From NCBI RefSeq assembly GCF_021026315.1, contig NZ_JAJNCX010000004.1, positions 186,001 to 250,000 of the forward strand: a stretch of 64,000 bases of DNA, given 5' to 3'. The notes beneath the pieces were generated by a model that was not told where the DNA came from, made no database searches, and worked only from the letters and a program-made list of their open reading frames with translations. Positions 1 through 9,657 of this stretch are shown in pieces. This stretch comes from Rhizobium sp. C4 (GTDB lineage Bacteria > Pseudomonadota > Alphaproteobacteria > Rhizobiales > Rhizobiaceae). Position numbers and translations under genes: made by a program. Positions within the stretch are counted from its first letter, which is position 1, and each line of letters begins with the position of its first letter.

Positions 1-1126
1 TCTTGCTGGCGTGGCGGCGATTGTAGAGCCCCGTCAGGTGGTCGCGGGATGCGTCTTCGGCCAGCTTCTTCTGCAGCGCCAGGTTTTCGTTCAGGCGGAT
101 TGCGAGGTCGCGGGAGGCTGACGCCAGCTGCTGCTGGGCGGCCTCGCGCGCGGTCACGTCGCGAAGGACGATCATCTGCGACCCGTCTCGTCCCCATTTT
201 TCCAGCTGCTGGACGGAGACTTCATAGGTGGCTTCGATTTCATCGATCGTCAGCAGCGGCTGCACGGCGTTCACGTCGCGGTCGAGCCAGGCGCGGAGCG
301 GGTGGCTTGCCGGCAGAATGGTGCCGACCGCGCTTTCGGTCAGTCCCGGCAGCTTGCCGGCGGCCGGGTTGACCTCCAGCACGCGGGCGTCGCCGTCGAC
401 CACGATCACGGGGTCGGGAAGGACGTTGAAGATGACGTCGCGGGCGATCGGCGGGGCAACGAACAGCTTGCCGTGTTCCTGCATCATCAGCATCGCAAGC
501 GATGTCAGGGTGAAGGCGAACGGCGTCGGGTCGTCGTTGAACAGGCGGAATTCGAAGAAGACGAAGGCGAAATTGGCGACCCAGGGCAGCAGCATGGCTG
601 CGACGAGGCCGTAAAGCTGCCGCCTGTGAATGGCCTGAGACAGCTGCAGCCGGCTAATCGCGGTAATGCAGGCCCAGATCATGAAGATATAGGTGCCCGT
701 CACCACCAGCTGAAAGAGCCAGCCGTGGGCGAAGCTGGGCCGCTCCGCATTGGTGATGCCCGTGTAAATGCCGTGATGCCAGTCGTTGGTCAGCGCGGCA
801 ATGCCTGCGAAGCCGGCATAGAGGGCTATCGCGACCGCAGCCTGCGGCGTGCCGAGCCAGCGATAACCGGAGTAGCTGAGGATGCCGGCCGACCAGAACA
901 TCGGCGCACCGACAATTCCGAACCAGGCCAGTTCGCTGAAAAAGACCTTTCCAGCGAGTTCAGGCGTCCACAAACGCAGCAGCACCATCGCCGTCCACCA
1001 CAGCGCGGCGACGACCGCGAGAATGAACGCATGCTTGCCCGGCGCGCGCGGCGACCGGAATGCCGCACCGCAGGCAATCAAGCCGAGCGCGAACATCGCC
1101 GCAAGCAGAAGGGTTGCTGTGGTCAA
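1..1126 (-). CDS. Membrane diguanylate cyclase, 3' part outside window
   Basis: The visible 375 codons hold about seven hydrophobic segments over residues 1–210, as in the 7TM sensor region of histidine kinases. A PAS-like domain follows (about 215–330; NVLPDPVIVVDGDARVLEVN), then a short coiled linker and the opening motif of a GGDEF domain (DHLTGLYNRRH near residue 363). The window edge cuts the cyclase domain. By family it would make cyclic di-GMP from GTP at the inner membrane in response to a signal sensed by the membrane or PAS part. I chose the TTG at 1126 because AGAGG lies seven bases upstream; an in-frame ATG at 1159 has no such site. A C-terminal EAL domain cannot be excluded. Confidence 0.8.
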   Translation of the reverse strand, partial: MTTATLLLAAMFALGLIACGAAFRSPRAPGKHAFILAVVAALWWTAMVLLRLWTPELAGKVFFSELAWFGIVGAPMFWSAGILSYSGYRWLGTPQAAVAIALYAGFAGIAALTNDWHHGIYTGITNAERPSFAHGWLFQLVVTGTYIFMIWACITAISRLQLSQAIHRRQLYGLVAAMLLPWVANFAFVFFEFRLFNDDPTPFAFTLTSLAMLMMQEHGKLFVAPPIARDVIFNVLPDPVIVVDGDARVLEVNPAAGKLPGLTESAVGTILPASHPLRAWLDRDVNAVQPLLTIDEIEATYEVSVQQLEKWGRDGSQMIVLRDVTAREAAQQQLASASRDLAIRLNENLALQKKLAEDASRDHLTGLYNRRHASK

Positions 1127-1284
1127 AAGAGAGCCTCTATTCCTCTGTTCAGGCGGCATCACGCGAGTGGCGCCCGACACGGTGCATCGTCTACTCCGAA
1201 ATCTCTAAAGAAGTTTATCTGGTTGCCCCGTAATATTAGGGTACCCTGTTTCAGATTGATACGGAAGACGTTGTCCCGTTCCGC

Positions 1285-1659
1285 TCATTGCGGCGAGGGG
1301 AGGTTCGGTTCATTCGTGCATTTTGCCAGCCGCGACTGCTTGAAACTGAACACTTCCAGAATGCGCATTCTGGACGGATCGTCGCGGACCTTCATGCAGC
1401 CGCAGGCGTAGCCGTAATTGCCATTGGTGGCCTCATAGTCGCCGGCACTGATGTCGCCGATGACGTCCATGCCCATGGCTTCGTCGTCGCCGCCCTGGGT
1501 GGCGAGCGTCCAGTCGCCGTCGCTGTCGGAGAGATACCAGTTGCCCGGCGTCGGATTGGACACCCAGCCACAGCGGGTCAACGGCCCGCCGGCATTGGCA
1601 TTGGCGGACATCAGGCAGGCTGCGGCAAGCACGCTGGAAAGCAGAAACGTCTTCATCAT
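1285..1659 (-). CDS. DUF4087 family secreted protein
   Basis: A 124-residue protein with a clear Sec signal peptide (MMKTFLLSSVLAAACLMSANANA), so the mature part is exported. The mature part begins GGPLTRCGWVSNPTPGNWYL and continues with W and D/G-rich stretches, which fits DUF4087, a family of small periplasmic proteins of unknown function. Cysteines (RCGW, YACGCMKV) could form disulphides. The longer in-frame reading that starts near 1926 has no signal peptide and overlaps the next gene, so I start at the Met pair near 1659. It stands alone between two minus-strand genes. No function is inferred. Confidence 0.7.
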   Translation of the reverse strand: MMKTFLLSSVLAAACLMSANANAGGPLTRCGWVSNPTPGNWYLSDSDGDWTLATQGGDDEAMGMDVIGDISAGDYEATNGNYGYACGCMKVRDDPSRMRILEVFSFKQSRLAKCTNEPNLPSPQ

Positions 1660-1727
1660 ATCCTCATCCGGCGCAGAAAATCCCCTCGCGCCCATGGAGG
1701 ATTTTGGATCACAAATGAAGCGACGGA

Positions 1728-2708
1728 TCAAGGCGAGGGAGAGCCAATTCCGGAGAGTTCGAGTTCCCATGTTTCGCCGACGAGGGGCGGGCCGAACATC
1801 GCATGCTCCGCCTCCTCGATCTTGCGGAATCCCTTGTGGGTATAGAGGGACCGCGCGGCGGTCAGGGTGTGGTTGGTCCAGAGACTGATCCTGCGATAGC
1901 CGGCGGACGCGGCAAAGCCGATGCACTCCTCGACCAGCCGGTTGCCCAGTCCGAGACCGCGGGCGGCTTCGTCCACGTAGAGCAGGCGCAATTTGCCGGT
2001 GTCATCGCCGCCGTCGGCAAGGACGATGGAGCCGATGCGCGCGCCGTCACGTTCGGCGATCCAGACGCGTTCGCGCCGCGGATTGAAGCTCTTCAGAAAC
2101 TGGCTCACGATCTCGGCGACCAAGGCCTCGAAGTTTTCATTCCAGCCGTGTTCGCGCGTGTAGAAGGAGGCCTGTGACTCGACGATCCAGCCCATGTCTC
2201 CGGGTCGATGCTGGCGCAGATCGAAGGCGGGGCGGGGTGTGTCTTTCGAAAGAAGCCGTTCGGCGGTGCCGAGTGCGACTTCCAGCGACTGCGCCTCGGG
2301 CTCCGAGAGGCGTTCGATCATCGCGCCGATCTCGCCTCTCGAAAGGACGGCCAGCCGTGCGGCTTCCTCGCGGCCCCTTGCCGTCAGGCTGAGAAGGCGG
2401 CTGCGGCCATCGTCTGGATCGGGCGTTGCAGTGAGAAGGCCCGCCTTGCCGAAACGCGTGATGATCCGGCTGAGATAGGAGGGGTCGATGCCGAGATCCT
2501 GGACGAGATCGGCGGCGCGCGCCGTCTTGCGCACGTCGAGCTCGAAGATCACGCGGGCATCGCTCAACGTGTGTTCGGTGCCGAGATAGGTCGGCCCGAC
2601 CACGCCGAGGCGGGTGGTGTAGAAGCGGCTGAAGGCGCGGATGGCGTCGATGGTCTGGAGACCTGGCATGGGCGGCGAACTCGCTGTTGGCCGCCCTGTG
2701 TCGCGCAT
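1728..2708 (-). CDS. MarR-type regulator fused to GNAT acetyltransferase
   Basis: A 326-residue fusion. Residues about 20–150 are a MarR winged helix (DLGIDPSYLSRIITRFGKAG, then a DPDDGRSRLL wing). Residues about 165–315 are a GNAT domain with the acetyl-CoA loop ARGLGLGNRL and a terminal GFRKIEEAEH segment. This two-domain layout is a known family in rhizobia and other proteobacteria, whose substrates are mostly unknown. It probably binds DNA and acetylates a small molecule or peptide in the cytoplasm. The start could also be Met14 (position 2669); neither start has a strong ribosome site. Confidence 0.85.
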   Translation of the reverse strand: MRDTGRPTASSPPMPGLQTIDAIRAFSRFYTTRLGVVGPTYLGTEHTLSDARVIFELDVRKTARAADLVQDLGIDPSYLSRIITRFGKAGLLTATPDPDDGRSRLLSLTARGREEAARLAVLSRGEIGAMIERLSEPEAQSLEVALGTAERLLSKDTPRPAFDLRQHRPGDMGWIVESQASFYTREHGWNENFEALVAEIVSQFLKSFNPRRERVWIAERDGARIGSIVLADGGDDTGKLRLLYVDEAARGLGLGNRLVEECIGFAASAGYRRISLWTNHTLTAARSLYTHKGFRKIEEAEHAMFGPPLVGETWELELSGIGSPSP

Positions 2709-2752
2709 TTGGTGGACTGAGTCAACTAAATTGATTGGTGTGTCATGCCGGG

Positions 2753-3454
2753 TCAGGGCTTGGGCAGCCGCTGATAGGTGTTCTGGAAATCGTCCTGAAC
2801 GACATAGGCAAGGCCTGTCGCCAGCAGATCGTAATCCTTGTCGAGGACGCGGGTGGAATAGGTCCAGCCCTTGGGCAGTTTCAGCTTCGCGCCGAGCCCG
2901 GCGAGGTCCTCCAGCGTCTCCTTCTTGTTGACGATCTGGGAATAGGACTGCATCCGGTAGACGTTGCCTTCGGGGTCCTTCAGCTCGAACACGGGCTTTC
3001 CTGCCCGGAAGGTGAAGACTGTTTCGCGCTTCACCTCATTCGGCGAGTAGAGCTTCCTGCCGCCGAGCGCCTGCTTCAGGGAGACGTCCAGCGTGGCGCG
3101 TTCGCCCATCTCGATGCCGTTGACCGTGATCGTCTTGCCCGTGGCGGACACGCCCTTGCCCTTGATCCCGTCGATCAGCCAGTAGCGCGGGCCGTTCATG
3201 TCGAGGCCGTCGGCGCCCAGCTGTTTCGTGGCTGCCTTCTTGTCGATGCCGTTCCAGGCGCTGGCAGGGCAATCGTTGAAACCGATCGTGTTGTAGACGG
3301 TGGCCTTGGCCTTCAGTCCGTTGCGGTTCAGCGTCAGGATTTCGCAATAGCGGGTATTGAAAAGGCCGGTCTTTGAACCTTGTTCATCGGCGACCGCAGG
3401 CAGCGCGAGGAGGAGGGCGGGGAGAGAGAGGGCGGCGAGGCGAAATCTTTTCAT
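2753..3454 (-). CDS. Secreted protein of unknown function
   Basis: A 233-residue protein with a Sec signal peptide (MKRFRLAALSLPALLLALPAVA). The mature part has two cysteines (YCEI, NDCPA) and no motif I recognise. The sequence around residues 90–125 (WLIDGIKGKGV, FGNTITVNGIEMG-like) looks like a beta-rich periplasmic fold. It is transcribed away from the TetR gene at 3550, and the 95-bp gap between them is a shared promoter region, so the regulator may control it. The call rests on the signal peptide and coding character; no function is proposed. Confidence 0.7.
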   Translation of the reverse strand: MKRFRLAALSLPALLLALPAVADEQGSKTGLFNTRYCEILTLNRNGLKAKATVYNTIGFNDCPASAWNGIDKKAATKQLGADGLDMNGPRYWLIDGIKGKGVSATGKTITVNGIEMGERATLDVSLKQALGGRKLYSPNEVKRETVFTFRAGKPVFELKDPEGNVYRMQSYSQIVNKKETLEDLAGLGAKLKLPKGWTYSTRVLDKDYDLLATGLAYVVQDDFQNTYQRLPKP

Positions 3455-3549
3455 TCTTGAACGGGCTCCGTGGATCGGTATCTTTGAGCTATGATCGCAA
3501 TCTTGCCGCTGCGGCGCTACTCACTTTCCACCATCTGGAAGACAGACCG

Positions 3550-4173
3550 ATGAGCATGCTCGAACCACTTGAATCCGAACGGAATTCTCCGAGGCAGGAC
3601 CGGGCGAGGCAGACCGTCGAGACATTTTTCGAGGCGACTGCTCAACTTCTCGAGCGCGCCGACGACGGCGTGGTCACCACGAACCATGTTGCGGAACGGG
3701 CGGGCTTTTCGATCGGCACGCTCTACCGCTATTTCTCCGGCAAGCCCTCGCTCTTCAAGGCCATGGCGCTCCACGAGATGGAGCGGCAGGAGCGGGACAT
3801 CCTCGCGGCGCTCGAGGCGACGGATGCACGATCGGTTGCGGAGATCGTGCGCCTCGTCGTCCGCCCGACCCTGCGGCCATTCGAAGGTCGTCCAGCTGTG
3901 CGGCGGGCCCTTTTGAAGGCGGCGGTCAAAATTCCGGGACTTGTCCAGTGTTACGAACAGATGGTGACACGTATCACCAGTGCGCTGGTCGAGACGGTGG
4001 TGGCGAAGGCGGAGGATTGCGGCAGACGACCTTCGCCCGATGCGGAATTCATCATGCTGCGCGGCGCGATCGGGGCCATCCGCTCGGATGTCCTGTTCGG
4101 CGGCGGCCGGGCGGGGACGCCGGGCTTCGAGGACGCGCTGGTCGAGATGGTCTCTGCCGCTTTCCGCCGCTGA
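3550..4173 (+). CDS. TetR family transcriptional regulator
   Basis: A 207-residue regulator. The N-terminal helix-turn-helix is clear (TTNHVAERAGFSIGTLYRYF, residues about 40–60), followed by a helical ligand-binding domain of TetR_C type. The ATG at 3550 is used because an upstream extension is not protein-like. It is divergent from the secreted-protein gene ending upstream on the other strand; a TATGAT -10 candidate lies at 3490–3495. By family it would repress its neighbour and release DNA on binding a small ligand. The ligand is unknown. Confidence 0.85.
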   Translation: MSMLEPLESERNSPRQDRARQTVETFFEATAQLLERADDGVVTTNHVAERAGFSIGTLYRYFSGKPSLFKAMALHEMERQERDILAALEATDARSVAEIVRLVVRPTLRPFEGRPAVRRALLKAAVKIPGLVQCYEQMVTRITSALVETVVAKAEDCGRRPSPDAEFIMLRGAIGAIRSDVLFGGGRAGTPGFEDALVEMVSAAFRR

Positions 4174-4202
4174 AAAAACTTCGATCTCTTTTCTGCATCG
4201 CG

Positions 4203-4231
4203 TTGACAGCCGCATTAGATCCGACTAGAAC
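4203..4231 (+). promoter_or_regulatory. Sigma-70 type promoter of second TetR gene
   Basis: A perfect TTGACA (4203–4208), a 17-base spacer and TAGAAC (4226–4231). The predicted start of transcription, near 4238, sits immediately before the palindrome at 4239. Confidence 0.6.
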
Positions 4232-4238
4232 ACGAACC

Positions 4239-4252
4239 GTACCGTACGGTAC
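4239..4252. promoter_or_regulatory. TetR operator, perfect 14-bp palindrome
   Basis: GTACCGTACGGTAC is its own reverse complement. It lies just downstream of the promoter at 4203–4231 and 15 bases before the TetR start codon, the usual place for an autoregulatory TetR operator. Flanking repeats of CCGTACGG/GGTACCG extend the symmetry. Confidence 0.65.
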
Positions 4253-4267
4253 CGAATGAGGTCGAAC

Positions 4268-5993
<1,726 letters not shown>

Positions 5994-6044
5994 TATCGGC
6001 TTGCCGATCCCGGCCATCTGGCTTGCACGCCTCTGGCGATGCGG

Positions 6045-6084
6045 GGATCGGCAAGAACAAGCTGGTCGACAAGGCTCGCAACTA
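6045..6084 (+). repeat. ilvC 3'-end repeat, copy 2 (non-coding)
   Basis: A second copy of the ilvC 3' end, 92 bases downstream, with two substitutions. The base after the repeat changes the stop TAA to TAT, so this copy carries no ilvC stop codon. It ends just before the terminator at 6113–6146 and probably lies in the ilvC 3' untranslated region. Confidence 0.85.
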
Positions 6085-6112
6085 TTTGTCGAGTTGCCGA
6101 GACAAGACAACG

Positions 6113-6146
6113 AGGCCGGGGAGGGAAACTTCCCCGGCTTTTTTCT
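6113..6146 (+). terminator. Intrinsic terminator of ilvC
   Basis: GCCGGGGA (6115–6122) pairs with TCCCCGGC (6131–6138) and is followed by a run of T (6139–6144, then CTTTT). It is 120 bases past the ilvC stop, after the repeat copy. Confidence 0.85.
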
Positions 6147-6152
6147 TTTGGA

Positions 6153-6542
6153 TCACGCGTTGGCGATGCGCGGCGTCGAAATGGCGATGAAGAAGAAGAG
6201 CGCCATGGACGCAATCGTCATGAGGGAGCCGATGACGGCTAGACCTTCGTTCATGCCGAGATTGGCCATGGCGACGCCGGGGATCAGGAGCCAGACCGAG
6301 AGCGTTGCGAAGGCAACATGGTACTTCGCGATCCTTCTGCTCGCTGCACCGGGTGCGGCTTGATAGAAGAGACCGAAGATTCCCATGGAAACCCAACCCA
6401 GCAGGTTGAGGTGGGCGTGGGCGGGCGATAGCGTGTGGTCATGGGACGCGGCCATGAATATGCCCATCGCCATTCCGATCAGGGCGTAAAGGGCTGCGGA
6501 AACAAAGCAGAAATAGGAAAGCGTGCGCATGGAAGTGTCCAT
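6153..6542 (-). CDS. Small four-helix membrane protein, SPAHAHLN motif
   Basis: A 129-residue integral membrane protein with about four hydrophobic segments. The conserved SPAHAHLNLLGW stretch (about residues 37–48) has two histidines placed as in the heme-ligand helices of cytochrome oxidase subunit I-like proteins. Similar short rhizobial proteins are often called cytochrome-oxidase related, without proof. The true start is likely the ATG at 6542 (or 6530); longer readings are not protein-like. It converges with ilvC across the terminator. It could bind heme or a metal; this is inference from two histidines. Confidence 0.65.
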   Translation of the reverse strand: MDTSMRTLSYFCFVSAALYALIGMAMGIFMAASHDHTLSPAHAHLNLLGWVSMGIFGLFYQAAPGAASRRIAKYHVAFATLSVWLLIPGVAMANLGMNEGLAVIGSLMTIASMALFFFIAISTPRIANA

Positions 6543-6630
6543 CGGCTTGAGTTTTGGGGCATTGGCAGCGCCGCGTCCCCCGACCGGCGCTGCCATGGCG
6601 GTTTCCGCGAGGTCGCGGAGCCGCCTGTCA

Positions 6631-7125
6631 TCATGCCGCCGCCGGGGGCGGAAGGATGCGGATCCCGTAGCGGCTGGCGACTTCGCACAGCAGCTCGACG
6701 TTGGGTGGGCCGGGATCGGCAAACTCCGTCTGTCCGGGACGAACCGGATCGCCGACGGCGCGGAAGAAGCCTTCATGCATGCCGCCCGGCAGGTTGAGGA
6801 TCAGCATGCGGGCGGGCTTGTCGCCCTGATTGCTGAATGCATGGACCATGCCCGGCTTGATGTGGACGACAGAGCCGATGCTGTGCGTCTCCATCCTGTC
6901 GCCGATGAGGAACTGGTAGGCGCCCTCGAGGACGATGAAGGCTTCCTCATCCTCCTGGGTGTGCGGTGGCGCGCCAGCGCCAGGCGCCGTCTTGCATTCG
7001 GTCAGCGTGAAGCTGCCGCCCGTCTTCTCGCAGTCGGCGACGAAGGTCAGGATGTTGCCAAGAAAGTGAACCACAGGGGGCGTGCCTGCCCACCGGGATT
7101 CGTCAATGAACGGTATCATATTCAT
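6631..7125 (-). CDS. Cupin-domain protein
   Basis: A 164-residue single cupin. Motif 1 is APPHTQEDEEAFIVLEG (about 51–67) and motif 2 is HIKPGMVHAFSNQG (about 86–99), so His/Glu metal ligands are present. Cupins of this size are often small-molecule dioxygenases, isomerases or sensors; no substrate can be named. The start at 7125 has GGAGAGGG just upstream. It is divergent from the TetR gene at 7194, with a 22-bp palindrome between them, so it is probably repressed by that regulator. Confidence 0.8.
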   Translation of the reverse strand: MNMIPFIDESRWAGTPPVVHFLGNILTFVADCEKTGGSFTLTECKTAPGAGAPPHTQEDEEAFIVLEGAYQFLIGDRMETHSIGSVVHIKPGMVHAFSNQGDKPARMLILNLPGGMHEGFFRAVGDPVRPGQTEFADPGPPNVELLCEVASRYGIRILPPPAAA

Positions 7126-7161
7126 GTTGTACCCTCTCCGAATTGTGATACATAAATCTCG

Positions 7162-7183
7162 TTATGAGATAATAGTCTCATAA
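7162..7183. promoter_or_regulatory. Operator-like inverted repeat of cupin/TetR pair
   Basis: TTATGAGA (7162–7169) and TCTCATAA (7176–7183) are perfect inverted arms with a six-base spacer. The site sits between the divergent cupin and TetR genes, 10 bases before the TetR start codon, and overlaps a GATAAT -10 candidate. Confidence 0.7.
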
Positions 7184-7193
7184 GAGAGGTGCC

Positions 7194-7793
7194 ATGAGCA
7201 GTCAAGAGAAAAGTTTCGAACGGATCAACCAGAAGCAGCGGACGCGTGGCGAATTGCTGCGGGCGGCCCGCGCCCTGTCGGAGAAGGGCGGTCAGCCGAC
7301 GGTTGCCGAGGCGGCCGACCATGCGGGGATTTCGAGGGCCACAGCCTATCGCTATTTCTCCAACCCGGATGACATGATGCGGGAGGCATTGCTGGATGCC
7401 GTCGCCTCCGGGATTTCGATGGATATTACCGGCGGTGCGCTGGAACTGAACACGGCGGAGGAACGTGTCGCCGAGGTGATCAAGCAGGTCGCCGCCATGG
7501 TGGCCTCCAACGAGCCCATGTTCCGGTCATTTCTGGCGAGCTCGGCGACTGGGAAAAGCCCCGTGAAGCGAGGGGGGCGCCGTATCGCCTGGCTGACGGA
7601 GGCACTTCAGCCGCTTGAGGGCGAGTTGACGAAGTCGCAGATGCGCAATCTCATGGCCGCGCTCTCACTGCTGACGGGCATCGAAACCTTTATCGTCTTC
7701 AAGGATATCTGCGGCATGAACAACAAGCAGATCGAAGAGACGGCACTGTGGACCGCCAAGGTACTTTTGGCGGGGGTCCGGGCGAGCTCCTGA
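7194..7793 (+). CDS. TetR family regulator, divergent to cupin
   Basis: A 199-residue TetR protein. The helix-turn-helix is at about residues 35–55 (TVAEAADHAGISRATAYRYF), followed by an all-helical effector domain. The start has AGAGAGG just upstream. The perfect inverted repeat in front of it suggests it binds there and controls both itself and the cupin gene. The ligand is unknown. Confidence 0.87.
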   Translation: MSSQEKSFERINQKQRTRGELLRAARALSEKGGQPTVAEAADHAGISRATAYRYFSNPDDMMREALLDAVASGISMDITGGALELNTAEERVAEVIKQVAAMVASNEPMFRSFLASSATGKSPVKRGGRRIAWLTEALQPLEGELTKSQMRNLMAALSLLTGIETFIVFKDICGMNNKQIEETALWTAKVLLAGVRASS

Positions 7794-7918
7794 TTGAGGT
7801 TGGCAGGGCTCGATGCTCGCGGCTGCGACCTCGTGTGCGGTTTATCAGACCAGTCGGGCTCGGGGTGATGGGCCAGCTGATGCCGAGCCAGCGGCACGAA
7901 GACCGACAGGCTTCGCCG

Positions 7919-9484
7919 TCAACGCAGGCAATCCGGCGCTTTGCCGCTGACCTCGAAAACCGCCGCTGTCGACCTGAATGCCGTCACCTCGATCCTGCAG
8001 CCCTTCAGCGCCGGCCAGCGCTTGCCGAATTGCGTCAGCAGAAGATCCCTGCTCTTGCCGGCGGCAAAGAAGTGGTCGGCCCAGTAATAGTCGGCGCATG
8101 CCGGGTCGTTCGGGCGCGATGACGGCGTGTCGACCGGGCCGAGCGTGAGGCTCCATTTCCGGGCCATGTAGGCATAGGCCTCGTTGTAGTTTTCGACCGT
8201 GTTGGGCGTGTGGTCGTTCGGGTCCTGCTGCATGGGCACGATGCGCGCGCCGCTGCAGGCCTTCTGCTTCTCCGCAAGATATTGCGCGGCCTCGTCCCAG
8301 CGCGGGTCGCTCCAGTGGGGCATGGCCGTTGCGATGGCGGCGAGCAGGTTGGTCGCGATGAAAAGCGCGAGGAGCCAGCGTGACTCGTAGATCGGGCGCG
8401 ACAGGATGGACGCGAACAGGGCTGCCGACAGGATCGCCAGCGGTATCAGATAGCGCTCGGTCATGGCGGCGGTGAGCGCCGTATAGGCGAGCAACATCGC
8501 GATTTCCGCAGCAATGGCGATGAGCAGCACCACGGCCGTGCGGTCGAGCCTCTGTCGTGTCGTGCTGCGCAGGAACAGGATTGCGGCCGCGATCCAGGCG
8601 ATGGTGACCAGTCCCTGCTTGTGCGCGATCGGAGCCGCGATGGCCGCCACGAACATCATCACGGCTGACGGGATGTCGGTCTTCAGCCAGTAGTCGCTCG
8701 AGATGCGCTGGATGGTTGCCCATTGATAGGCGACGAAGGCGATGAAGGGCGCCGAGGCCAGGATCCCGGTGATCAGGTAGATGCTGAAACGCCGCCAGTC
8801 TCCCCGGATTGCCGCGGCAATTCCGAACACCGCGACGATGACGACCGTCATGGCCATCGTCAGGTAATGGATGTTGAGGCAGGTGAGGAGGGTGATGGTG
8901 TAGCCGCACCAAAAGAGAAATTCAGTGCCATTCTTGTCGTCCGCCATCCGGCGATCCTGCGCGACAAGCGTCACCGTCAGCCCGGCGAAGGCGCAAAGCC
9001 CGGTGAAATAGGACCGGTATTCGATGAAATAGTCGATGAAGAAGGCGCTCGATCCCAGCGAGATCGCCAGCACGGCAATGAAGGACCGCTCGCGCGGCAG
9101 ATGCTGGCCGACAAGCGCCAGATAGATTGTGAGCAGGCCGAGCGGGATGAGGTTGAGCAGGCGCGCCTCTTCGATGGGCACCCTGTCGACCCGGGCAGTC
9201 AGCCAGGCGAGCGCAGAGAAGAGCGGCGGATGCACGTCCGCGACCCAGCGCACGGCAAAGGCGTTGAGGAAGCCAACGGAGGGATCGGCGAAGAAGCGGG
9301 TCCAGAACTCGTCAAACCATGGTCCGTGGCGCGGCGCGGTCAGAACCAGCAGGGCGACGAGCGCCACCCCGTAGAGCGCCAGCAGCAGGATGCGGCCCCT
9401 TGTCGCGAGCATCGACGTTTCCGGGCTTGCTGTCCCTGGCGATGTCGAGGGCAGGTCGGGGGCGGTTTGGAAGCGGTCGGACAT
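7919..9484 (-). CDS. GT-C glycosyltransferase (ArnT/GT39-like)
   Basis: A 521-residue membrane protein with about ten to twelve hydrophobic segments. The first periplasmic loop has acidic residues (WFDEFWTRFF) followed by DVHPPLFS, the pattern of GT-C enzymes that use polyprenyl-phosphate sugars. The C-terminal 110 residues are soluble with several cysteines (ACADYYW, GCRIEV). By family it moves a sugar from a lipid-phosphate carrier to an acceptor on the periplasmic side. The acceptor is unknown. It is alone in its direction; a second GT-C protein lies at 58712. Confidence 0.75.
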   Translation of the reverse strand: MSDRFQTAPDLPSTSPGTASPETSMLATRGRILLLALYGVALVALLVLTAPRHGPWFDEFWTRFFADPSVGFLNAFAVRWVADVHPPLFSALAWLTARVDRVPIEEARLLNLIPLGLLTIYLALVGQHLPRERSFIAVLAISLGSSAFFIDYFIEYRSYFTGLCAFAGLTVTLVAQDRRMADDKNGTEFLFWCGYTITLLTCLNIHYLTMAMTVVIVAVFGIAAAIRGDWRRFSIYLITGILASAPFIAFVAYQWATIQRISSDYWLKTDIPSAVMMFVAAIAAPIAHKQGLVTIAWIAAAILFLRSTTRQRLDRTAVVLLIAIAAEIAMLLAYTALTAAMTERYLIPLAILSAALFASILSRPIYESRWLLALFIATNLLAAIATAMPHWSDPRWDEAAQYLAEKQKACSGARIVPMQQDPNDHTPNTVENYNEAYAYMARKWSLTLGPVDTPSSRPNDPACADYYWADHFFAAGKSRDLLLTQFGKRWPALKGCRIEVTAFRSTAAVFEVSGKAPDCLR

Positions 9485-9657
9485 GAAGATCTTGCCATTG
9501 GGCCGGGCGGCTGCGACGAAGTGAGGACGTGTCTCGACCTTAGGAGTGCAATCTTAAGATTCGCTGATTTTGCGCGGTTTGGATAGGTCAGCATTGTTGA
9601 CATAAACTGAGCGGCATGTTTACCTTCCCCAATAACAAATCGACGGGATGAACCACC

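Noticed and set aside
302-1411. Plus-strand open frame over the diguanylate cyclase
   Set aside because: The minus strand encodes 7TM, PAS and the start of GGDEF; the plus frame is compositionally a shadow.
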